From Actinomycetota bacterium (GTDB taxonomy: Bacteria; Cyanobacteriota; Vampirovibrionia; Obscuribacterales; Obscuribacteraceae): a DNA stretch of 7,441 nt. Below are positions 1-4,394 of this stretch, in pieces. The stretch lies in the NCBI GenBank assembly GCA_903970355.1, contig CAJCIF010000172.1:1-7441 (forward strand), given 5' to 3'. The translations under genes were made by a program, and so were the position numbers. The notes under the pieces were generated by a model. It was not told where the DNA came from. It made no database searches and saw only the letters and a list, made by a program, of their open reading frames with translations. Every line of letters starts with the position of its first letter. The stretch's first letter is position 1.

Positions 1-1924
1 CGATCGAACGAGCTGCTTTGCTCTTATAAAACTGCACTTTCTTGATTACGGGTTTGTTCTGATTATCCATTACCGTAATTTGATAGTCACCAAAAAAAAC
101 GTTTTGGGTGACATCACCATTATTATCCGTTTGCGCTTCCACCTGCGTCCACCATTTCTTGTGAATCAATTCCAACAAGCCGTTATAAACAGGTTTGGTC
201 GATCCATCTGCGCGCATAACGCCCATTGGTGTGGCGGCCGCTGAGTTCTCATCGATAAAATTAGACCAAATGATGCCGGATACAGAGGGGCGGCTGAACA
301 AAAAGCGATAGATTGACAGAGCATATTCGGCTTGTTTCTTTTCACCAATTTTATCCGGGCCATTTTTTGAAAGTGCATTGCCGGAAAGAGCACTGCTTGC
401 GATACCGAGATTGGTTATATAAATTGGCTTGCCTAATTTACCCAGTGGTTTCATATCCTCATAAACTCGTTGTATTTGCTTGTAGCTACCTCTTTCATTC
501 GTATAGCGCACACCATAACCATCGGTATTGAAGACAGAACTAATTTTTTCCGTGTCGGTTAGTATAGGAGAAAGTTTGTCAACATCGTCGCCGCTGCATA
601 AAAACACCGGCTGAGATTTATCGACTGTAAAGTGGGCCCAACGCAAAATTTGCGCAAGAGCAAAAGCCGCCTTTTGCCTTGGATCATTAGATGCTACCCA
701 AGTGCAAAAGCCATTTCTACTTGAATCGATCATGGCACCGTCCAGACCATCACAAATATTCCAGATGGAGACAGTATCGCCAAAGTGGTTAATTAAAAGA
801 GCCACGTGCTCTTTGATAAGAGAGCGCACAATGACTGGATCTTTAGGTGCCCAATCGGGAAAAGTATAGGGTGAAAGAACGTCCAGCAACATGGTGCGCA
901 GTTTCTGTTTCAAGGCCCAGGCGAGAGCAGCGTCAATGTGCGCAAAGTCTAGTTTTTTTGGTGTTGGTTCAACAATATTCCATGAAGCCGGTAAAGCGGC
1001 GCAATTAAATAATGCGGTGAATTTATTCTGGCAATCTTGTTGATGCGGACTTTTCCCTGGCGCGAAATCAACACCGCATCCGAAAATGAATTCATGCTGC
1101 AATTGTTCGATTTTCACCTTTGCAGAACGGACTGGTCTATCTGATTGGTCCAAAACATGTATTCGCAGCTTGTCCTTTCTAACAAATTCGATGAGATGAT
1201 CGATTTCATATTCGAATTTTTTTGCGACCGGTTCCGGCCTGTCCATTGGCACAAAATAAACGCCATCTCGAATATCAAATGTAGATTGCGGTGCCAGAGC
1301 AGAAAATGCTACTGAATATTCACCTGGTTTGCTCTCGGCTACCTCAGTCAGACCGCTATAAAACTGCCACTCTGAGTCTAATTTCGCTAGGCTTTGCCAA
1401 ACTTGGCTATCAGGTTTTGCGGAAGTTAGTTTGTAGGAAACCCTTATGGTCTGAGGCGTTTTTGAGCGAGCCCAAAACCCTACCAATGATTGGCGTGGAG
1501 AAGTTACAGAACCAGCGGGGAATTTCAACTCTGAATTGAGAGTTGGTAGGTGCACTATCGAGTAATCAATGTGGGTTTTGTCCGAGGTTTCGCTTTTCCT
1601 TGTGCGCGTTGCTGCCTTGGCAGGGGTCAGTATGAAGTCATTGTCTTTCAACAAGTTATGGTTGAGCAAGTTGTCCAATCGATCGCTTTGCTCTGTGTAG
1701 TGCTTCTTCCACCAGTTGTATCCCGGCAAGGTGTAATGACCGAAAGTTTTCCAATAGAAAACATTGATTTTGATAAAGTTCTTGTCTATTAAGTCACCAA
1801 GCAATGAGACATCCTCTTCATGGATCTCATAATCATTGGCGTGACTCAATGGCAACGCAAAAATGGATAGAGTGGCAGCTAAGAGAATGATCGCAAATAG
1901 AAAGTGGCGCTTTTTTTCTAGCAA
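1..1924 (-). CDS. Secreted GH10-like (xylanase-fold) protein with degenerate active site, C-terminus beyond window
   Basis: This is an open frame of 641 codons that continues past the left edge without a stop. The start is a TTG, because the frame has a stop eight codons upstream and no other start; AGGA lies 8 nt before it. Residues 1-29 form a signal peptide (KKRH, then a hydrophobic stretch, then S-H-A before N30), so the protein is exported. Residues about 30-225 look like a beta-rich accessory region. Residues about 250-285 carry the HxFxFG segment (HEFIFG, G282) typical of the flank of GH10 proteins. A GH10-type barrel follows: W315-EP, PDW ending at W358, WNICDG at 388-393, YITNLGI around N505, and IIWSNFID with W553. 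A C-terminal FFGDYQITV segment also matches GH10 relatives. In active GH10 enzymes the acid/base Glu sits where Gly393 is, and the nucleophile Glu where Asn505 is. I infer a non-catalytic or changed-function carbohydrate-binding protein. A weak -10-like AATAAT lies at 1953-1958 on the minus strand. Confidence 0.82.
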   Translation of the reverse strand, partial: MLEKKRHFLFAIILLAATLSIFALPLSHANDYEIHEEDVSLLGDLIDKNFIKINVFYWKTFGHYTLPGYNWWKKHYTEQSDRLDNLLNHNLLKDNDFILTPAKAATRTRKSETSDKTHIDYSIVHLPTLNSELKFPAGSVTSPRQSLVGFWARSKTPQTIRVSYKLTSAKPDSQVWQSLAKLDSEWQFYSGLTEVAESKPGEYSVAFSALAPQSTFDIRDGVYFVPMDRPEPVAKKFEYEIDHLIEFVRKDKLRIHVLDQSDRPVRSAKVKIEQLQHEFIFGCGVDFAPGKSPHQQDCQNKFTALFNCAALPASWNIVEPTPKKLDFAHIDAALAWALKQKLRTMLLDVLSPYTFPDWAPKDPVIVRSLIKEHVALLINHFGDTVSIWNICDGLDGAMIDSSRNGFCTWVASNDPRQKAAFALAQILRWAHFTVDKSQPVFLCSGDDVDKLSPILTDTEKISSVFNTDGYGVRYTNERGSYKQIQRVYEDMKPLGKLGKPIYITNLGIASSALSGNALSKNGPDKIGEKKQAEYALSIYRFLFSRPSVSGIIWSNFIDENSAAATPMGVMRADGSTKPVYNGLLELIHKKWWTQVEAQTDNNGDVTQNVFFGDYQITVMDNQNKPVIKKVQFYKSKAARSI

Positions 1925-1932
1925 TGTGTTTG

Positions 1933-1936
1933 TCCT
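1933..1936 (-). promoter_or_regulatory. Ribosome binding site deciding the TTG start
   Basis: AGGA on the minus strand is separated by 8 nt from the TTG at 1922-1924. An ATG at 1947-1949 is out of frame and meets a stop after four codons, so this site together with the upstream in-frame stop fixes TTG as the start of the GH10-like gene. Confidence 0.6.
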
Positions 1937-2047
1937 ATTCCGACCTCATGCAATTATTGCCCAGAGAAGCGAATGGACTGTGGGTTTAATATGACTTAAG
2001 GCAAACGTGCTTTCCGGAGCTTCTCGATAGTAAGCGCCAGCTTAAAG

Positions 2048-2093
2048 TGCTTATTGTCAAAGTGCCCTGCTAAGGGTGCTTTGACAATGAGCA
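2048..2093 (+). repeat. 20-bp stem-loop with 6-nt loop
   Basis: Positions 2048-2067 pair with 2074-2093 around the loop TGCTAA at 2068-2073. The inner arms are TTGTCAAAGTGCCC and GGGTGCTTTGACAA. All 20 pairs form if the plus strand is transcribed, three of them G-U wobbles (2052/2089, 2063/2078, 2064/2077). On the minus strand these three become A-C mismatches. No run of T follows on either strand, so it is not a normal intrinsic terminator. The asymmetry favours a plus-strand RNA, but no promoter was identified for one. Confidence 0.75.
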
Positions 2094-2164
2094 AATTGCT
2101 GACTTAAAGCGCTTTTGAAAGCGAGCGCCGACTTAAGGAGCTGGTAAGCCCCCGCTTGGTCTTA

Positions 2165-2200
2165 ACTTAGACCGAAATTAGAGCCAATTTTGGTCTAAGT
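2165..2200 (+). repeat. 15-bp stem-loop with 6-nt loop
   Basis: ACTTAGACCGAAATT (2165-2179) pairs with AATTTTGGTCTAAGT (2186-2200) around the loop AGAGCC. The only non-Watson-Crick pair is one G-U wobble when read on the plus strand. No T-tract follows on either strand. It sits between the second and third 22-nt repeat units of the array, as the longer hairpin sits between the first and second. The arm sequence GGTCTAAGT recurs at 2820-2828, upstream of the response regulator. Confidence 0.75.
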
Positions 2201-2254
2201 GGAAGCAGGTGCCAACATAAGGTCTCGTTGCAATCAACACTGACTAGAAGGTGC

Positions 2255-2683
2255 TTATTGAAAGTAAGCGCAGTTTTCTATAGAGGCGTAAGGATCTGCG
2301 GCGAATATCTCAAGGGCGGTACGCCGCATCCGCAAAGCTTCCAACTGGAGCCCCTGGCTCTCGCAGATAGAAGCGATATGGTGCATGAGCATGCCTACAG
2401 CGGGGTGATTGAGCCCCAACGTGAAAGAACAAATTTCAAGGGCTTGAAAAGATAGTGTGAGCGCCTTTGCAACGTTGCCTGCCGAAAGTTGTGTTCCCGC
2501 TTCGACAAACTTTTTGTGCGCATACGCCGGAATCTCATCTATTGAAGATTCGATGCTTTTTATAGGCGAGCTCAGGAATTCCCGTTCGTGATATAGTCGG
2601 GCACCAAATTCATTAACAGACCAGTAACGCTCCTGAGCTTGAACGTAATGGCTCCAAAAAGCTAACTTCGGCGAATATTGCAT
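2255..2683 (-). CDS. Short tetratricopeptide-repeat protein, probably truncated
   Basis: A protein of about 142 residues whose only recognisable feature is a pair of TPR helix-turn-helix units in the C-terminal half. The phrase LGLNHPAVGMLMHHIASI, followed by QGLQLEALRMRRTALEI, matches the kinesin-light-chain type of TPR (LG-x-x-HP, then a second helix pair). Such repeats make protein-protein contacts; the partner is unknown. There is no signal peptide or membrane segment. I chose the ATG at 2681-2683, which is preceded by GAAGAAG; a TTG five codons upstream (2698) is the alternative but has only a C7 tract before it. TPR proteins usually carry more than two units. Here the last codons (Cys-Ala-Tyr-Phe-Gln) and the TAA stop fall inside the right end of the adjacent repeat array, so a longer ancestor may have been cut. 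It is transcribed divergently from the response regulator. Confidence 0.6.
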   Translation of the reverse strand: MQYSPKLAFWSHYVQAQERYWSVNEFGARLYHEREFLSSPIKSIESSIDEIPAYAHKKFVEAGTQLSAGNVAKALTLSFQALEICSFTLGLNHPAVGMLMHHIASICESQGLQLEALRMRRTALEIFAADPYASIENCAYFQ

Positions 2684-2829
2684 GGCTTCTTCTGACAAAA
2701 TTTCTGGTAGGGGGGGTAGAAGGTAAACAAAGGCCCGAGGGCGAGCAATTATTAGAGCTGTCTCAATTAAGTGACAAACTCAAAATTGATCTTTGTGAGA
2801 AGGGATTCCAGTAATTCCAGGTCTAAGTT

Positions 2830-2865
2830 GAAAGGTAACCCGTTGCGTTGAAAGTCTTGTGAAAG
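2830..2865 (+). promoter_or_regulatory. Candidate response-regulator binding boxes upstream of the regulator gene
   Basis: GTTGAAAG occurs twice, at 2827-2834 and 2847-2854, and TGTGAAAG follows at 2858-2865. The GAAAG cores start at 2830, 2850 and 2861, spacings of 20 and 11 bp, close to whole helical turns. OmpR-class regulators commonly bind tandem direct repeats and often control their own genes, so this could be an autoregulatory site. A second pair, ATTCCAG at 2805-2811 and 2814-2820, lies upstream. A weak promoter-like pair (TTGATC, 18 nt, AGTAAT at 2810-2815) precedes the boxes. Short motifs like these can arise by chance. Confidence 0.25.
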
Positions 2866-2892
2866 TGTTCAAGAGCGCGAGAAGAAACCTGA

Positions 2893-3567
2893 ATGGCCAA
2901 AATACTTTTAGTTGAAGATGACCATGATCTTGCCAGTTTAATCAGCAATATCCTGAGCATTGAAAGACACACAGTTGAATCCGTTGCTAACGGGCAGGAA
3001 GCGCTGGGACGCCTCAAGATGTTCAAATATGAGCTTGTGGTTCTGGACTGGATGTTGCCCGGTCTTAGTGGCATGGACGTATGCACGGAATTTCGTTCCA
3101 AGGGCGGTAGCACCCCCATACTGATGCTTACTTCTAAGTCATCACCTGAGGAAAAGGAAAAAGGTCTAGATGCTGGGGCGGATGACTATTTGACGAAACC
3201 GTTCCATCCCAAAGAGCTCTCAGCACGGATACGAGCTTTACTGAGACGACCGCAAGCTGTTGCAGCTAAAGTCTTGCAAGTTGGCAGCGTAGTGCTTGAT
3301 CCTAAGACCATGAAAGTCTATAAAAACGAGGAAGAAATTCATTTGCTTCCGAAAGAATTTAGCTTGCTTGAGCTTTTTATGCGTTATCCCAACCAAGTAT
3401 TTAGTGGTGATGCGCTTTTAGATCGAGTGTGGGCGGCTGAGTCAGCCGCATCACTAGATACTGTACGCACTTACATAAAAACGTTGCGTAAGAAAATCGA
3501 CAGCGAAGGCAATGCGTCGTTGATCCGCACTGTCCATGGCGTTGGCTACTGCATGGATCTTGCATAG
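2893..3567 (+). CDS. OmpR/PhoB-class response regulator transcription factor
   Basis: A DNA-binding response regulator of 224 residues, the usual length for the class. The receiver domain (residues 1-118) has the acidic pair E8-D9, the phospho-acceptor D52 in VVLDWMLPG, the switch residue T80 and the conserved K102 in LTKPF. The winged-helix domain (about 128-222) shows LLPKEFSLLELFM, then DTVRTYIKTLRKKI for the recognition helix, then the wing motif IRTVHGVGYC. Phosphorylation by a sensor kinase would alter DNA binding and transcription. The ATG giving MAKILLVEDD is the natural start; the preceding purine-rich GAGAAG is only a moderate ribosome site. It is divergent from the TPR gene and convergent with the AbiEi-like gene, 44 bp apart. 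No kinase gene is co-transcribed; the PAS-GAF kinase at 4395-6950 is the nearest candidate partner. Target genes cannot be read from the sequence. Confidence 0.95.
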   Translation: MAKILLVEDDHDLASLISNILSIERHTVESVANGQEALGRLKMFKYELVVLDWMLPGLSGMDVCTEFRSKGGSTPILMLTSKSSPEEKEKGLDAGADDYLTKPFHPKELSARIRALLRRPQAVAAKVLQVGSVVLDPKTMKVYKNEEEIHLLPKEFSLLELFMRYPNQVFSGDALLDRVWAAESAASLDTVRTYIKTLRKKIDSEGNASLIRTVHGVGYCMDLA

Positions 3568-3611
3568 TATTTTAGATAGGTTTTCGCACACAGTCAGAAT
3601 TTTGCGCAATT

Positions 3612-4253
3612 TCAAATTGCAACGCATAGAGGTGTGCGGGGTCTCTTGTCATAATGCCAATCCCAAATCCGGAATTTTATTTGATCACTCAGCCAAGCTG
3701 GCATCCACCGTATGTTTTTGCGAAATTCAAAACGGTCATCTCCTCTTAAAAGTAGATTCGCCTTAGGAAGCAAGCGATCGTCCGCTACTCTGTGTCCAAG
3801 AGTCCAAAGAGCTCGAGCAACTTCGCCCGATCTAGTTGAAGTCATTCGAAGTTTACGTGGAGCTGAGTGTTTGAACGTAATTGTTCTGTCGCCGATTTTA
3901 AAACTGCTTGTATGACCATCTATATAAAACGTCTGATTGCACGTTGGTTCACCAAAGTTTCTACTGTCCGGATCAGCAACAGCAATAGGTGCAAGCAAAA
4001 TTCTTCTTCCAAAAGCAGCCGCTTTAGCGTGAGCAATTTCCAAATCAGAATAAATGGTGCGGCGAGACCCTTCCTTCACAAACACTCCGCGTGCCAAACG
4101 CACAATAAAATCCTTAAAAATTAATCGTTGAAGAGCCTTATCTACTGCCGCGCGCATGCCAAACTGCAGTACATCTCTTGTCGTAAAAATCTGCCCTTCC
4201 GGCAGCAGATTAATGTACCTCTTTATCATCGAACAAACTATCCCCCTAGCCAT
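3612..4253 (-). CDS. AbiEi/DUF6088-like winged-helix protein (orphan type IV antitoxin-like)
   Basis: A 213-residue protein whose N-terminus reads like the AbiEi antitoxin / DUF6088 family: MIKRYINLLPEGQIFTTRDV, then a helix with AAVDKALQRLI and a wing ending in VRLARGVFVK (residues about 9-60). In this family the N-terminal winged helix binds DNA and autoregulates the operon, while the C-terminal part neutralises an AbiEii nucleotidyltransferase toxin. The rest (about 61-213) is rich in basic and aromatic residues and ends KFRIWDWHYDKRP; I recognise no catalytic motif in it. The ATG start is set by a near-perfect AAGGAGG 7 nt upstream. No toxin gene lies downstream: the stop is 44 bp from the end of the convergent response regulator. 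It is therefore either a solitary regulator or an antitoxin that has lost or never had a local partner. Family assignment is by motif reading only. Confidence 0.75.
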   Translation of the reverse strand: MARGIVCSMIKRYINLLPEGQIFTTRDVLQFGMRAAVDKALQRLIFKDFIVRLARGVFVKEGSRRTIYSDLEIAHAKAAAFGRRILLAPIAVADPDSRNFGEPTCNQTFYIDGHTSSFKIGDRTITFKHSAPRKLRMTSTRSGEVARALWTLGHRVADDRLLPKANLLLRGDDRFEFRKNIRWMPAWLSDQIKFRIWDWHYDKRPRTPLCVAI

Positions 4254-4260
4254 CCCTTTT

Positions 4261-4267
4261 CCTCCTT
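4261..4267 (-). promoter_or_regulatory. Consensus Shine-Dalgarno of the AbiEi-like gene
   Basis: AAGGAGG on the minus strand lies 7 nt before the ATG at 4251-4253. It is the strongest ribosome site in the window, fixes the start, and suggests efficient translation of this small regulator. Confidence 0.8.
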
Positions 4268-4278
4268 TCTACGAAGTG

Positions 4279-4300
4279 CTGAAATTTGAGCTTATTTCAG
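4279..4300 (-). promoter_or_regulatory. Inverted repeat, candidate operator of the AbiEi-like gene
   Basis: CTGAAAT (4279-4285) and ATTTCAG (4294-4300) form a perfect 7-bp inverted repeat with an 8-nt spacer, 11 nt upstream of the Shine-Dalgarno. A -35-like TTGACT on the minus strand (4299-4304) overlaps its upstream arm, though I find no convincing -10. AbiEi-family antitoxins are known to repress their own promoters through inverted repeats, so an operator role is a reasonable inference. Confidence 0.4.
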
Positions 4301-4316
4301 TCAACGTACGAAGTCG

Positions 4317-4344
4317 AAAAAAGTTCACCGAGGGTATGCTCGGT
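4317..4344 (-). terminator. Probable intrinsic terminator of the histidine kinase gene
   Basis: On the minus strand ACCGAG (4344-4339) pairs perfectly with CTCGGT (4332-4327) around a 6-nt loop, followed by GAAC and then six T residues (4322-4317). It begins about 50 nt after the kinase stop codon and precedes the AbiEi-like leader. The 4-nt gap between stem and T-tract makes it weaker than a textbook terminator. Confidence 0.5.
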
Positions 4345-4394
4345 TTGGGTAGGAGTAAGATTTTTGGCGAGTTTGCGAGATAGTTATAGGCTTG

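Larger units (their letters stand above)
1993..2273. repeat. Array of imperfect direct repeats with interspersed stem-loops (intergenic)
   Basis: The gap between the GH10-like gene and the TPR gene contains no plausible gene, but it is full of related units. The core GACTTAAGG or GACTTAAAG occurs at 1993, 2101 and 2130, with variants at 2039 (AGCTTAAAG) and 2214 (AACATAAGG). A wider 22-nt unit (consensus GRWAG, then YRRGYGCC, then RRCWTAARG) occurs at 2026-2047, 2117-2138 and 2201-2222. Neighbouring copies agree at 16 of 22 positions, most differences being transitions. The block 2101-2130 (GACTTAAAGCGCTTTTG followed by AAAGCGAGCGCC) recurs in altered form at 2242-2272. GTGCTTATTG is repeated exactly at 2047-2056 and 2251-2260. 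Two long stem-loops lie in the spacers between the 22-nt units. The right end overlaps the 3' end of the TPR gene. I do not recognise the family; it could be a decayed mobile repeat or a structured RNA. Confidence 0.7.

Noticed and set aside
2048..2200. The two long hairpins as intrinsic terminators.
   Set aside because: No T-tract follows either stem on either strand.
1993..2273. The array as a CRISPR locus or integron attC sites.
   Set aside because: Repeats are too divergent and irregularly spaced, spacers are palindromic, no cas or integrase gene is present, and no GTTRRRY / RYYYAAC core pair is found.
2228..2455. A 75-codon plus-strand open frame opposite the TPR gene.
   Set aside because: It resembles no family I know and is antisense to the better-supported TPR reading frame.
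2767..2865. A minus-strand open frame of about 32 codons (reading ...FNLDLELLESLLTKINFEF...) in the gap before the TPR gene.
   Set aside because: It looks protein-like but has no ATG, GTG or TTG start and no ribosome site, and it overlaps the upstream region of the response regulator. At most it is a remnant.
3606..3620. Palindrome GCAATTT-C-AAATTGC at the junction of the convergent response regulator and AbiEi-like genes, as a bidirectional terminator.
   Set aside because: The stem is short and AT-rich with almost no loop, and no T-tract follows on either strand.
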